The notes: a model not told the origin generated them from the sequence alone. A DNA stretch of 64,000 nucleotides from Pseudomonas sp. BGI-2 (GCF_004310295.1 NZ_SISB01000015.1:1-64000); one strand, 5' to 3'. Positions 19,051-28,433 are shown, counted from the stretch's first letter. Made by a program: numbers and translations.

Positions 19051-19680
19051 GTGAAAAACCTTTCCCTCAGCGAAGCCCTGTTCACGACCACTCAGCAAAA
19101 AGTGCTGGGCTTGTTGTTCGGCAAACCCGACCGCAGTTTTTACGCTAACGAGATCGCCCGCTGGGCTCAAGTGGGTAAAGGTAGCCTCATGCGCGAGTTG
19201 GATCGATTGCAGCAGGCCGGTGTGCTGACCCTGAGCCGTCAGGGCAACCAGACCCACTATCAAGCCAATCCGCAATGCCCGATCTATGCCGAACTGTCAG
19301 GCATCGTCCGCAAGACTTTTGGTATTGCCGAGCCCCTACGCCAAGCGCTGCAACCCTTTGCCGAACAGATCACCTGGGCATTTGTGTACGGTTCGATCGC
19401 CAAGGATTCGGCAAACGCATCCAGTGACATTGATCTCATGCTGATCGGCGAAAGCCTTCACTACAGTGAAGTGATGGAGCGGCTCATGCCTCTGGAGGAA
19501 CAACTGGGCCGCGTCCTCAACCCGACGCTCTACACCCCCGACGACTGGGCTGCAAAACTGGTGGCTGAAAACAGCTTTGTGGTGCGGGTGGCGCAGCAGG
19601 ACAAGATCAACCTGATGGGGGAAAACCCTTTGGAGTCCAAGGATGGGCAGCAACGAGAATCTGGAGAACCTGTTACGTAG
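19051..19680 (+). CDS. HTH-nucleotidyltransferase (MNT) fusion, putative antitoxin/regulator
   Basis: 209 aa from GTG 19051. Residues about 10-75 form a winged helix (FYANEIARWAQVGKGSLMRELDRLQQAGVL). Residues about 85-195 are a minimal nucleotidyltransferase with FVYGSIAKDSANASSDIDLML, the GS-x(n)-DxD pattern that binds metal and NTP. It overlaps the next gene, a HEPN-like protein, by 38 bases. MNT proteins paired with HEPN proteins are known toxin-antitoxin modules in which MNT modifies and neutralises the HEPN toxin; that role here is inference. No good Shine-Dalgarno site precedes the GTG. Confidence 0.8.
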   Translation: MKNLSLSEALFTTTQQKVLGLLFGKPDRSFYANEIARWAQVGKGSLMRELDRLQQAGVLTLSRQGNQTHYQANPQCPIYAELSGIVRKTFGIAEPLRQALQPFAEQITWAFVYGSIAKDSANASSDIDLMLIGESLHYSEVMERLMPLEEQLGRVLNPTLYTPDDWAAKLVAENSFVVRVAQQDKINLMGENPLESKDGQQRESGEPVT

Positions 19681-20068
19681 CGGTGGATTGAAAGCCGAAC
19701 CGCCGGACCGCAAGGAATGCGAAGGGCTGATGCGTTCCGCTGTGGATCGATTGAAAGATGCGCAAACGTCTTCGCTTTCCTTCGCAAGCCGTTTTGACCT
19801 GGCTTACAACGCCGCCCATGCCTTGGCTCTGACGGCTCTTCGCTTGTGTGGTTACCGCTCAGACAAGAGATACCTGGTGTTTCAGTGCCTGGTTCATACC
19901 GCTGATATTGGCAAAGTGCAGGTTCGGTTATTCGCGCTGTGCCATGAGCGACGAAACCTGGCGGAGTACGAAGGCTATATGGACGAAGATCCGGCGTTGT
20001 TGGCGCAGTTGTTGGAAAGCGCTGAGCAGTTGCTGGTTCGTGTGCAGCAGCAGATGGCTGGTCTGTAA
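19643..20068 (+). CDS. HEPN-like helical partner protein
   Basis: 141 aa from ATG 19643, seven bases after a GGAG site. Predicted all-helical. SRFDLAYNAAHALALTALRLCGYR resembles the first long helix pair of HEPN proteins, and LCHERRNLAEYEG near residue 110 matches the HEPN R-x(4-6) motif region, with Tyr where classical toxins have His. It overlaps and follows the HTH-MNT gene. A toxin or nuclease role is inference; loss of the His may mean a non-RNase HEPN. Confidence 0.7.
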   Translation: MGSNENLENLLRSGGLKAEPPDRKECEGLMRSAVDRLKDAQTSSLSFASRFDLAYNAAHALALTALRLCGYRSDKRYLVFQCLVHTADIGKVQVRLFALCHERRNLAEYEGYMDEDPALLAQLLESAEQLLVRVQQQMAGL

Positions 20069-20107
20069 TTATTCTTCATTGAAAACAGCGGTGATCGCTC
20101 TGGCCCC

Positions 20108-20199
20108 TTCGCGAGCAAGCCCGCTCCCACATTTGATTTGATTCGTACCCCAACCTGAGTACACCAATGAACCAATGTGGGAGCGGGCTTGCTCGCGAA
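20108..20199. repeat. REP/REPIN inverted pair (gcgagcaagcccgctccc type)
   Basis: Arms 20108-20131 and 20176-20199, between the HEPN-like gene and the mdcA remnant. Confidence 0.88.
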
Positions 20200-20331
20200 G
20201 GGGTCGGTACAGTCACCGCAACTCTACGCTAACCATTACCCTGACCGTAACAATCCACCACTCTGCTTGATTGATGCCCCCACCCAACACTCCTAAGGTG
20301 ACTCCCACGACAGCGAACCCGTGGAGTGGTC

Positions 20332-21096
20332 ATGACAACAACAATATCCCCCGACTCGCGATGGACGCGGCGGCGCAGCGAAAAGCAGCGGCGTCTCGAA
20401 CTGGTGCGCAGCCTGGCCGATGGTGTGGTGTTGCCCACCGACAACATCGTCGCCGCGCTGGAAGCGTTGATTCTGCCCGGCGACCGCGTGGTGCTGGAGG
20501 GCAATAACCAGAAGCAGGCGGATTTCCTCTCCCACACCCTGGCCAAGGCCGATCCCGCCAAGCTGCATGACATGCACATGATCATGCCCAGCGTCGGCCG
20601 TTCTGAGCACCTGGACCTGATCGTCCGCAAGCTCGACTTCTCCTTCGCCGGCACCCAGAGCCTGCGCATCAGCCAGTTACTGGAAGATGGCCTGCTGGAA
20701 ATCGGTGCGATCCACACTTACATCGAGCTCTATGCGCGGCTGGTGGTCGACCTGATTCCCAGCGTCGTGCTCTCGGCCGGTTTCATGGCCGACCGCGCCG
20801 ACAACATCTATACCGGCCCGAGCACCGAAGACACACCCGCATTGATCGAACCGGCCGCGTTCAGCGACGGCATCGTCATCGTCCAGGTCAATCAACTGGT
20901 GGACGATGTCAGCGACCTGCTGCGCGTCGACATCCCCGCGTCCGGGGTCGACTTCGTGGTGGTGGCCGACCAGCCGTTCTACATCGAACCGCTGTTCACC
21001 CGCGACCCACGCCACATCAAGCCTGTGCACGTGTTGATGGCGATGATGGCGATCCGCGGGATCTACGAGAAACACAACGTCCAGTCCCTGAACCAC
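20332..21096 (+). pseudogene. mdcA: Malonate decarboxylase alpha subunit, 5' fragment
   Basis: Starts with a proper GGAG site and ATG 20332 and reads as the N-terminal 255 residues of MdcA, the acetyl-S-ACP:malonate ACP transferase, which is normally about 550 aa. Homology stops at GIYEKHNVQSLNH. The frame then runs antisense through an LysR gene to 21471, giving a chimeric 380-aa reading frame with no sense after 21096. mdcB-M are not present anywhere between, so the cluster has been deleted. It may still be transcribed. Confidence 0.85.
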
Positions 21097-21703
21097 GTCA
21101 GGGTGATGAACGTTTCTTCGCGCACTTCGGCCAGGTCAACTTCCGCCCGCTGGGCAAACTTCGAATCCGCCGGCGTGGCCAGGAAGATGTCATCGGAAAA
21201 CAGCGGAATCTGCTTGCAGTCCGGGTTGTTGACGCTGTCGTCCAAGGACACCAGGATCGCGTCGACTTCCATGTTCTTGAGCTTGTACAGCAGGTCGAAA
21301 TTCGAGCCGAGGATCAGGTCGATGTTGAGTTCGCTGCGGCGGATTTTCAGGCCCATGATCAACTGCCGCACGGTCTTCACCGTCAGCGAATACAACGAGC
21401 CGAGCTTGAAGCGTTCAGCCGAGAATCCGGCCGCTTCACGGGTCAGACGCACGGTTTCGACCACGTCCTGAAACAGCTTCTGCGCCCGTTCTTCCAGCAC
21501 ATAAGCACTTTCCAACGGTGTCAGGTTGCGGCCTTCGTGTTTGAACACGGGCAGCGCAGGGCGCTTTCCAGAGAGTGAATCGCCCGGTGCACGCTGACGT
21601 TGCTGGTTTGCGATTCGGCGGCGGCCCGGGCCAGGTTGCCGGTGCGCATGAAGGCGAGGAACACCTCGAGTTTTTTCAGGGTCAACTCTTCGTCGATCAG
21701 CAT
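21097..21703 (-). pseudogene. mdcR: LysR-family regulator of malonate decarboxylase, truncated and frameshifted
   Basis: Starts at ATG 21701-21703 with an HTH (LKKLEVFLAFMRTGNLARAA). The frame breaks near 21550, where one base seems to be missing in cgctgcccgtgttc; the other frame resumes as VFKHEGRNLTPLESA and continues with the effector domain. The C-terminus is lost at 21097, fused tail-to-inside with mdcA after VREETFITLT. It is therefore broken twice. The identity as MdcR is inferred from its place at the far end of mdc clusters in Pseudomonas. Confidence 0.8.
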
Positions 21704-21832
21704 GGCGTGGACTCTTACTCGAATGGCTCGATTGTGCACGTATGAGGGAAATTGTGATCTGAAACATTGCGCTTTTAATCTCAAGGGCTGAGCCTTGCGC
21801 GATGTTGTAACGAATTTTGAGGTGAGCAATAC

Positions 21833-22450
21833 ATGTATCACGGGGAAAGATTGAACGCCTGGACGCATCTGGTCGGGGCGGTGGCAGCGACGGTCGGGGT
21901 GGTGTGGATGGTGGTGATTGCCAGCATGGACGGCAGCCCGTGGAAGATCGTCAGCGTGGCGATTTACGGATTTACCTTGATGGTGCTTTACAGCGCATCG
22001 ACCGTTTACCACAGCGTGCGCGGGCGCAAGAAAGCGATCATGCAGAAAGTCGATCACTTTTCGATCTACCTGCTGATCGCCGGCAGTTACACGCCGTTTT
22101 GCCTGGTGACGTTGCGCGGGCCCTGGGGCTGGACGTTGTTCGGGATTGTCTGGGGGCTGGCGCTGATCGGCATCCTGCAAGAGATCAAGCCGCGGTCGGA
22201 AGCGCGGATTCTGTCGATCGTGATTTATGCGGTGATGGGCTGGATTGTGTTGGTGGCGGTCAAGCCGTTGCTCGCGGCGCTGGGCAGTACAGGGTTCGCC
22301 TGGCTGGCGTCGGGCGGGGTGTTGTACACCGTCGGGATTGTCTTTTTTGCCCTGGATCATCGGTTGCGGCATGCGCACGGGATCTGGCATTTGTTCGTGA
22401 TTGCGGGGAGTTTGCTGCACTTTGTCGCGATTTTGTTTTATGTCCTTTAA
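21833..22450 (+). CDS. Hemolysin III / PAQR family membrane protein
   Basis: 205-aa protein with seven predicted membrane helices and the family motifs: ERLNAWTHLVGAV at the start, SASTVYHS (Ser and His of the metal site), HFSIYLLIAGSYTPF and a C-terminal HGIWHLFVIAGSLLHF. These conserved His/Asp/Ser residues form the metal-binding site of the superfamily. Physiological role in Pseudomonas is not known. It is divergent from mdcR. Confidence 0.9.
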   Translation: MYHGERLNAWTHLVGAVAATVGVVWMVVIASMDGSPWKIVSVAIYGFTLMVLYSASTVYHSVRGRKKAIMQKVDHFSIYLLIAGSYTPFCLVTLRGPWGWTLFGIVWGLALIGILQEIKPRSEARILSIVIYAVMGWIVLVAVKPLLAALGSTGFAWLASGGVLYTVGIVFFALDHRLRHAHGIWHLFVIAGSLLHFVAILFYVL

Positions 22451-22465
22451 ACCGCGTCGCGGCCA

Positions 22466-22559
22466 TTCGCGAGCAAGCCCGCTCCCACATTAAATCGGTA
22501 TGTTGCTGAAGATTTGTGAATTACCACAAATCTCCTGTGGGAGCGGGCTTGCTCGCGAA
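22466..22559. repeat. REP/REPIN inverted pair (gcgagcaagcccgctccc type)
   Basis: Arms 22466-22489 and about 22536-22559, between the convergent hemolysin-III and rsmE genes. Confidence 0.88.
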
Positions 22560-22565
22560 GGCTGA

Positions 22566-23285
22566 CTAGAAGTCACCCCAAAGCTGCTGGGCCACCGCCA
22601 GTGCAACCACTGGCGCGGTCTCTGTCCGCAACACCCGAGGCCCGAGGCGAGCGGCATGAAAACCGGCACTCTTGGCCTGATCCACTTCAGCATCCGACAG
22701 CCCACCCTCAGGCCCGATCAGAAACGCCAACGTCCCAGGCTTCTCATGACTCACCAAGGGCTCAGCCACAGGATGCAGCACCAGTTTCAATTCAGCCTCG
22801 GTCTGCTTCAACCAGTCCGCCAACAACAGCGGCGGATGAATCACCGGCACCCGCGAACGCCCGCATTGCTCGCACGCGCTGATCGCAACCTGGCGCCAGT
22901 GCATCAGGCGTTTGTCGGCGCGTTCGTCCTTCAGGCGGACTTCACAGCGGTCGCTGAAAATCGGGGTGATTTCGGTGACGCCCAGTTCAGTGGCTTTCTG
23001 AATCGCCCAATCCATGCGCTCGCCACGGGACAAGCCCTGGCCGAGATGGATCGCAAGCGTCGATTCGACCTGCCCGGCGAAGCTTTCATCGATCTGCACG
23101 ACGACGCGCTTCTTGCCGACCTCCACCAGCGTGGCGCGAAACTCATGGCCCGAGCCGTCGAACAGTTGCAGCGCATCACCCTCGGCCATGCGCAGTACGC
23201 GGCTGATGTAATGGGCCTGGGCTTCTGGCAACTCGTGTTGGCCGATGCTCAGGGGGGCGTCGATGAAGAAGCGGGACAGTCTCAT
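22566..23285 (-). CDS. rsmE: 16S rRNA (uracil-1498-N3)-methyltransferase
   Basis: 239-aa SPOUT-fold enzyme that methylates U1498 in helix 44 of 16S rRNA. The N-terminal PUA-like part has RFFIDAPL and AHYISRVLRM; the C-terminal knot has FLIGPEGGLSDAEVD and LGPRVLRTETAPVVAL, both diagnostic. The gene precedes bioA in reverse order, as in other Pseudomonas. Confidence 0.96.
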   Translation of the reverse strand: MRLSRFFIDAPLSIGQHELPEAQAHYISRVLRMAEGDALQLFDGSGHEFRATLVEVGKKRVVVQIDESFAGQVESTLAIHLGQGLSRGERMDWAIQKATELGVTEITPIFSDRCEVRLKDERADKRLMHWRQVAISACEQCGRSRVPVIHPPLLLADWLKQTEAELKLVLHPVAEPLVSHEKPGTLAFLIGPEGGLSDAEVDQAKSAGFHAARLGPRVLRTETAPVVALAVAQQLWGDF

Positions 23286-23341
23286 GCTGGGTCTCTACTG
23301 AATCTGATGTTCGGCATTGTAATGGGGGTCGATCTGGCTTT

Positions 23342-23489
23342 TGTGGCGAGGGGATTTATCCCCGTTCGGCTGCGAAGCAGTCGTCAATCCGGCTAATGCG
23401 GTTTAACTGATAAATCGTGGTTACCGGATTTGGGGCCGCTTCGCGACCCTACGGGGCGGTGCGACGTTTCGATAAATCCCCTCACCACA
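23342..23489. repeat. Imperfect inverted repeat of the gtggcgaggggatt family, copy 1
   Basis: Outer arms tgtggcgaggggattta (23342-23358) and its inverse ending at 23489, with inner stems containing cgttcggctgcgaagc and ggggccgcttcgcgac. It lies between rsmE and bioA. A related element is at 40293-40438. Confidence 0.7.
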
Positions 23490-23525
23490 GATAAATCTTC
23501 CCACCACAGGGAACTGTGTCGGTCT

Positions 23526-24932
23526 TTAGCCCGGATCGCGGAAGCCGGGGTGGAAGTCCTTCGGCACCGACACGCTGACGCCATCACGGGTCGCGATGTC
23601 GATGCCTTCACTGGCCACTTCAGCCAGAAAGTCGATCTGCTCCGGCGTAATCACGTACGGCGGCAGGAAGTACACCACGCTGCCCAACGGTCGAAGTAAA
23701 GCACCGCGCTCCAACGCATGCTGGAACACCTTCAAGCCGCGACGTTCCTGCCATGGGTAAGCTTCTTTCGTCGCCTTGTCCTTGACCATCTCGATGGCCA
23801 GCACCATGCCGGTTTGGCGCACTTCCGACACGTTCGGGTGATCAGCCAGGTGTGCGGTGGCGCTGGCCATGCGCTGAGCCAGCGCCTTGTTGTTCTCGAT
23901 GACGTTGTCTTCTTCGAAGATATCCAGCGTCGCCAATGCCGCCGCGCACGCCAGCGGATTGCCGGTGTAACTGTGCGAATGCAGGAAGGCGCGCAGGGTC
24001 GGGTAGTCGTCATAGAAAGCGCTGTAGACGTCTTCGGTCGTCACGCACGCCGCCAGCGGCAGGTAGCCGCCAGTCAGGGCCTTGGACAGGCAGAGGAAGT
24101 CCGGGCGGATGCCGGCCTGTTCACAGGCGAACATCGTGCCGGTGCGGCCGAAGCCGACGGCGATTTCGTCGTGAATAAGATGTACGCCATAACGGTCGCA
24201 GGCTTCGCGCAGCAACTTGAGATACACCGGGTGATACATGCGCATGCCGCCTGCGCCCTGGATCAGCGGCTCGACGATCACTGCCGCGACGGTGTCGTGG
24301 TTCTCGGCCAGGGTCTGTTCCATGGCGGCGAACAGGTTGCGCGAGTGTTCTTCCCAGCTCATGCCATCGGGGCGCAGGTAGCAATCGGGGCTCGGCACCT
24401 TGATGGTGTCCAGCAGCAACGCCTTGTAGGTTTCGGTAAACAGCGGCACGTCGCCCACCGACATCGCCGCCATGGTTTCGCCGTGGTAGCTGTTGGTCAG
24501 GGTGACGAAGCGCTTTTTGTTCGGCTGGCCGCGGTTGAGCCAGTAGTGAAAGCTCATTTTCAGCGCGACTTCGATGCAGGACGAACCGTTATCGGCGTAG
24601 AAGCACCGGGTCAGGCCTTCCGGCGTCATCTTTACCAGGCGCTCGGACAACTCGATCACCGGCTGATGGCTGAAACCGGCGAGGATCACGTGTTCCAGCT
24701 GATCGACCTGATCCTTGATGCGCTGGTTGATGCGCGGGTTGGCGTGGCCAAACACGTTGACCCACCAGGAGCTGACGGCGTCGAGGTAGCGTTTGCCTTC
24801 GAAGTCTTCCAGCCACACGCCTTCACCGCGCTTGATCGGGATCAGCGGCAGCTGTTCGTGGTCTTTCATCTGGGTGCAGGGATGCCACAACACCGCGAGA
24901 TCGCGTTGCATCCACTGATTATTCAGGCCCAT
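23526..24932 (-). CDS. bioA: Adenosylmethionine-8-amino-7-oxononanoate aminotransferase
   Basis: PLP enzyme of biotin synthesis that uses SAM as amino donor to make 7,8-diaminopelargonate. 468 aa. Landmarks: LWHPCTQM near the N-terminus, GAGGMRMYHP, HLIHDEIAVGFGRTG and the PLP lysine in LSKALTGGYLPLAA (about Lys284). It stands apart from the other bio genes. Confidence 0.96.
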   Translation of the reverse strand: MGLNNQWMQRDLAVLWHPCTQMKDHEQLPLIPIKRGEGVWLEDFEGKRYLDAVSSWWVNVFGHANPRINQRIKDQVDQLEHVILAGFSHQPVIELSERLVKMTPEGLTRCFYADNGSSCIEVALKMSFHYWLNRGQPNKKRFVTLTNSYHGETMAAMSVGDVPLFTETYKALLLDTIKVPSPDCYLRPDGMSWEEHSRNLFAAMEQTLAENHDTVAAVIVEPLIQGAGGMRMYHPVYLKLLREACDRYGVHLIHDEIAVGFGRTGTMFACEQAGIRPDFLCLSKALTGGYLPLAACVTTEDVYSAFYDDYPTLRAFLHSHSYTGNPLACAAALATLDIFEEDNVIENNKALAQRMASATAHLADHPNVSEVRQTGMVLAIEMVKDKATKEAYPWQERRGLKVFQHALERGALLRPLGSVVYFLPPYVITPEQIDFLAEVASEGIDIATRDGVSVSVPKDFHPGFRDPG

Positions 24933-25154
24933 GTTCAGTCTCCTCGAGGCGGCTCGCTGGTTTCGCGGGCAAACAATCGCGCAAGCCTATGCAATGCATC
25001 GCACGGGGACAACCTATTGTGTCGATTGAGCTACTTTGTATAGGTCGATAGACGTTGCTGGCGGCGTTTTGATGGCTGACGTATTCTTCGCGGTTCTTTG
25101 AGTCGTCTGACTCGTAAAACCGCTATTTCCTCGTGTATTTCCGGAGTTCGCTGA

Positions 25155-26912
25155 ATGTCTGCTGGTTGGCTGCGCGCCTGTGCGCTGGTGATGTTGGGGC
25201 TGTTCAGCGTGTCTGCGCTGGCCAAGGATAAAACGGCGATCGTGATCGGCGGCGGGCTCTCGGGCCTCACTGCGGCTTACGAACTGCAGAACAAAGGCTG
25301 GCAGGTGACTCTGCTGGAAGCCAAGCCGAACCTGGGCGGTCGCTCCGGCATGGCCACCAGCGAGTGGATCGGCAACGACAAGACCCAACCGGTGCTGAAC
25401 AAATACGTATCGACCTTCAAGCTGAGCACCACACCAGCCCCTGAATTCGTGCGGACTCCGAGCTACTTGATCGATGGCGTGTATTACACCGCTGCCGACT
25501 TGGCAACCAAGGAGCCGGCCACCGCCGAAGCGCTCAAGCGCTACGAAAAAACCGTGGATGATCTGGCGCGCTCGATCGAAGATCCACAGAACCCGGCGGC
25601 CAACAATACGCTGCACGCTCTGGATCAGATCAACGTCTCCAACTGGCTCGACCGTTTGAGCCTGCCAGCCACTGCACGCCAGTTGGTGAACCAGCAGATT
25701 CGTACCCGTTACGACGAACCTTCGCGCCTGTCGCTGCTGTATTTCGCACAGCAGAGCCGTGTTTACCGTGGCGTCTCCGACCGTGACCTGCGTGCCTCGC
25801 GTCTGCTCGGCGGTAGCCCGGTGCTGGCCCAGGCCTTCGTCAAACAGCTGAAAACCATCAAGACCAGTTCCCCGGTGTCGTCCATCACCCAAGACAAGGA
25901 CGGCGTGACCGTCAAAGTCGGCAGCGTTGGCTATCAGGCGGACTACGTCGTGGTAGCGGTGCCGTTGCGTGCACTGAACAAAATCGTGATGACCCCGGCG
26001 CTGGATGCCCAGCACCTCGGCGCCATCAAAGGCACCAACTACGGCTGGCGCGACCAGATCATGCTGAAGTTCAAGACGCCAGTGTGGGAAAGCAAGGCGC
26101 GCATGTCCGGCGAGATCTACAGCAACACTGGTCTGGGCATGTTGTGGGTCGAGCCGGCGCTGAAGGGCGGCGCCAACGTGGTGATCAACCTGTCCGGCGA
26201 CAACGCGCGCGTGATGCAGGCGTTCGGCGACAAGCAGATGGTCGACCAGGTGCTGATTCGCCTGCACGCGTTTTATCCACAGGCACGCGGTTCGTTCACC
26301 GGTTATGAAATCCGCCGCTACAGCACCGACCCGTCGATGGGTGGCGCTTACCTGGCCTTCGGCCCGGGCCAGATCAGCAAGTACTGGCGCCTGTGGGAGC
26401 GTCCGCTGCAGCGCGTAGCGTTCGCTGGCGAACACACCGACACCTTGTACCCGGGCACGCTGGAAGGCGCATTGCGCACCGGTCAGCGCGCGGCCAGTCA
26501 GGTTGAAGACCTGGCGGCGGGCAAGTCGTTTGAACCGGCGAAGGTTGTTCCGGCAGCGACCGCTGTGGCGGCCGGCGCGGTGGCGGCGAAGAAAGGTAAC
26601 TTCTTCACTAGCCTGTTTGGTGGTTCTGACGACAAACCGGAACCGGTCAAGGCGCCAGAGCCAGTGGCTCCGGTTGCTCCTGCACCGGCTCCAACGCCAG
26701 CCCCGACCCCTGCGCCAGCGCCGGTCGAAGCACCGAAACCAGTGGCACCGGTGAAAGCCGAACCGACCAAAAAGGCTCCGGCGAAAAAGCCTGCTGCCAA
26801 AACCGAGGCCAAAAAGGCTCCGGCAAAAGCCCCGGTAAAGAAAGCTGAACCGGCCAAGAAGCCAGCGGCCAAGCCCGCCGCGACCCCGGCAACGGATACC
26901 AAAGCGCAGTAA
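25155..26912 (+). CDS. Exported flavin amine oxidase-like protein with Ala/Lys/Pro tail
   Basis: 585 aa. A signal peptide (about 1-23, ending SVSALA) is followed by a Rossmann FAD motif IVIGGGLSGLTAAYEL, a body like flavin monoamine oxidases, and the FAD-contacting C-terminal motif FAGEHTDTLYPGTLEGALRTG (about 425-445). From about residue 454 a low-complexity tail of Pro/Ala repeats and then AKKAPAK-type repeats resembles histone H1 or AlgP tails. Substrate unknown. The gene has its own terminator. Confidence 0.88.
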   Translation: MSAGWLRACALVMLGLFSVSALAKDKTAIVIGGGLSGLTAAYELQNKGWQVTLLEAKPNLGGRSGMATSEWIGNDKTQPVLNKYVSTFKLSTTPAPEFVRTPSYLIDGVYYTAADLATKEPATAEALKRYEKTVDDLARSIEDPQNPAANNTLHALDQINVSNWLDRLSLPATARQLVNQQIRTRYDEPSRLSLLYFAQQSRVYRGVSDRDLRASRLLGGSPVLAQAFVKQLKTIKTSSPVSSITQDKDGVTVKVGSVGYQADYVVVAVPLRALNKIVMTPALDAQHLGAIKGTNYGWRDQIMLKFKTPVWESKARMSGEIYSNTGLGMLWVEPALKGGANVVINLSGDNARVMQAFGDKQMVDQVLIRLHAFYPQARGSFTGYEIRRYSTDPSMGGAYLAFGPGQISKYWRLWERPLQRVAFAGEHTDTLYPGTLEGALRTGQRAASQVEDLAAGKSFEPAKVVPAATAVAAGAVAAKKGNFFTSLFGGSDDKPEPVKAPEPVAPVAPAPAPTPAPTPAPAPVEAPKPVAPVKAEPTKKAPAKKPAAKTEAKKAPAKAPVKKAEPAKKPAAKPAATPATDTKAQ

Positions 26913-26927
26913 GCGTTGGGATTAAAG

Positions 26928-26955
26928 AAACGCGGCAGAAATGCCGCGTTTTTTT
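26928..26955 (+). terminator. Rho-independent terminator
   Basis: Stem aaacgcggca/tgccgcgttt with a gaaa loop and a T-run, 16 bases after the amine oxidase stop. Confidence 0.9.
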
Positions 26956-27176
26956 ATGTTCCCGAAGAAAACCAATATCAAGAATCGAATAAACCTCATG
27001 ACGGAGGTGTTCTTTAGTTGGACTTCATTTTTTTTACGCAGGGGTCTTTAATCTTTCCTTAACTCACCTATTTCAAGCTCTTGATCGTATTTCTCGATAT
27101 TTCAAAGCGAAATTTTCCGCTTTAAATCGATAGATAACTCGATAGTCTTGGTCGCAGTTCTCACAGGATTTGGGCA
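26956..27176 (+). promoter_or_regulatory. AT-rich upstream region of the cytochrome b561 gene
   Basis: 221 bases much richer in A+T than the surroundings, likely carrying the cyb561-yceI promoter. Near its end two direct TCGATAG copies are spaced by ATAAC (27128-27146), a possible regulator site. No open frame of note. Confidence 0.4.
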
Positions 27177-27728
27177 ATGCAGCTACGTAACTCTTCTTCC
27201 CGCTACGGTTGGGTCAGCATCTTCATGCATTGGGGCGTGGCGCTGGCGGTCGTTGGTTTGTTTGCGCTGGGCTGGTGGATGGTTGGTCTCGACTACTACA
27301 GCACCTGGCGCAAAGACGCGCCGGAATTGCACAAGAGCATTGGCCTGGTGTTGTTGGCCGTCATGGTCCTGCGGGTGTTGTGGCGTGTTGTCAGCCCGCC
27401 ACCGCCGACACTGGAAACGTATAGCCGCATGACGCGTCTTGGCGCCAGGTTCGGTCATTCGTTCCTGTACCTCGGCCTGTTCGCTGTGATGATTGCCGGA
27501 TACCTGATTTCCACCGCAGACGGTGTCGGGATTTCGGTGTTTGGCCTGTTTGAAGTTCCTGCGCTGGTTTCCGGACTACCGGACCAGGCAGACACCGCCG
27601 GTGTAATTCATCTGTATCTGGCGTGGGCGCTGGTAATTTTTTCCGGTCTCCATGCGTTGGCAGCATTGAAGCACCACTTTATCGATCGTGATGCGACCCT
27701 CACTCGAATGCTGGGCCGCAAAGCCTGA
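27177..27728 (+). CDS. Cytochrome b561 family protein
   Basis: 183-aa four-helix membrane haemoprotein. It begins [21 protein letters not shown], with the first haem His, and has [21 protein letters not shown] and later [27 protein letters not shown]. Members oxidise quinols or superoxide. It pairs with the YceI gene 32 bases downstream, a known pairing that fits quinone or isoprenoid handling. Confidence 0.93.
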   Translation: MQLRNSSSRYGWVSIFMHWGVALAVVGLFALGWWMVGLDYYSTWRKDAPELHKSIGLVLLAVMVLRVLWRVVSPPPPTLETYSRMTRLGARFGHSFLYLGLFAVMIAGYLISTADGVGISVFGLFEVPALVSGLPDQADTAGVIHLYLAWALVIFSGLHALAALKHHFIDRDATLTRMLGRKA

Positions 27729-27760
27729 AGTTCAACCTCGACTCCAAAGGAATAGAAAGC

Positions 27761-28345
27761 ATGTTGAAAAAAACACTCGCTGCTCTGGCAATCGGTTCGG
27801 CTCTGCTGTCCGCTAACGTGATGGCGGCTGACTACGTCGTCGACAAGGAAGGCCAGCACGCCTTCGTTGACTTCAAGATCAGCCACTTGGGCTACAGCTT
27901 CATCACCGGTACCTTCAAGGATATCGACGGCACGTTCAGCTTCGACGCTACCAAGCCGGAAGACAGCAAGATCGAGTTCAACGTGAACACCGCCAGCGTG
28001 TTCACCAACCATGCCGAGCGCGACAAACACATCGCCAGCAAAGACTTCCTGAACGGCTCTAAAGCCAAGTTCGTCTCCACCAGCGTCAAATCCACCGGCA
28101 AAAACGCCGCTGGCAAAGACACTGCCGACGTGACCGGCGACCTGACCATCCTTGGCGTGACCAAGCCAGTTGTGGTCAAGGCCACGTTCCTGGGCGAAGG
28201 CAAGGATCCATGGGGCGGCTACCGTGCCGGCTTCGAAGGCACTACCAGCATCAAGCGTTCCGACTTCGGCAAGCAGAAAGACCTGGGCCCAGCGTCCGAT
28301 GCGGTCGAGCTGTACGTTTCGTTTGAAGGTGTGAAAGCGAAGTAA
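27761..28345 (+). CDS. YceI family periplasmic protein
   Basis: 194 aa. Signal peptide about 1-22 (ending SANVMA), then a lipocalin-like barrel domain that binds isoprenoid chains. [30 protein letters not shown] and [10 protein letters not shown] are family motifs. In P. aeruginosa the homologue was reported as a secreted protease-like protein (PasP); sequence does not show protease residues. It is in an operon with cytochrome b561. Confidence 0.93.
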   Translation: MLKKTLAALAIGSALLSANVMAADYVVDKEGQHAFVDFKISHLGYSFITGTFKDIDGTFSFDATKPEDSKIEFNVNTASVFTNHAERDKHIASKDFLNGSKAKFVSTSVKSTGKNAAGKDTADVTGDLTILGVTKPVVVKATFLGEGKDPWGGYRAGFEGTTSIKRSDFGKQKDLGPASDAVELYVSFEGVKAK

Positions 28346-28361
28346 CATTCGAGCCTGACAC

Positions 28362-28398
28362 AAAAACGCCCCCGATCTTGCGATCAGGGGCGTTTTTT
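28362..28398 (+). terminator. Rho-independent terminator after yceI
   Basis: aaaaacgcccc..gatc and gatc..ggggcgttttt form a stem with one mismatch; a T-run follows. Confidence 0.9.
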
Positions 28399-28433
28399 AT
28401 TGCCTGCGATATCTGCGCGGCACCCTAAAACCC

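Noticed and set aside
20326..21471. A complete 381-codon gene
   Set aside because: Only the first 255 codons make sense as MdcA; the rest is antisense LysR. Treated as two pseudogenes with a junction.
21521..22420. A 299-codon minus-strand gene
   Set aside because: Most of it is antisense to the hemolysin-III gene; only its last part is the real mdcR N-terminus.
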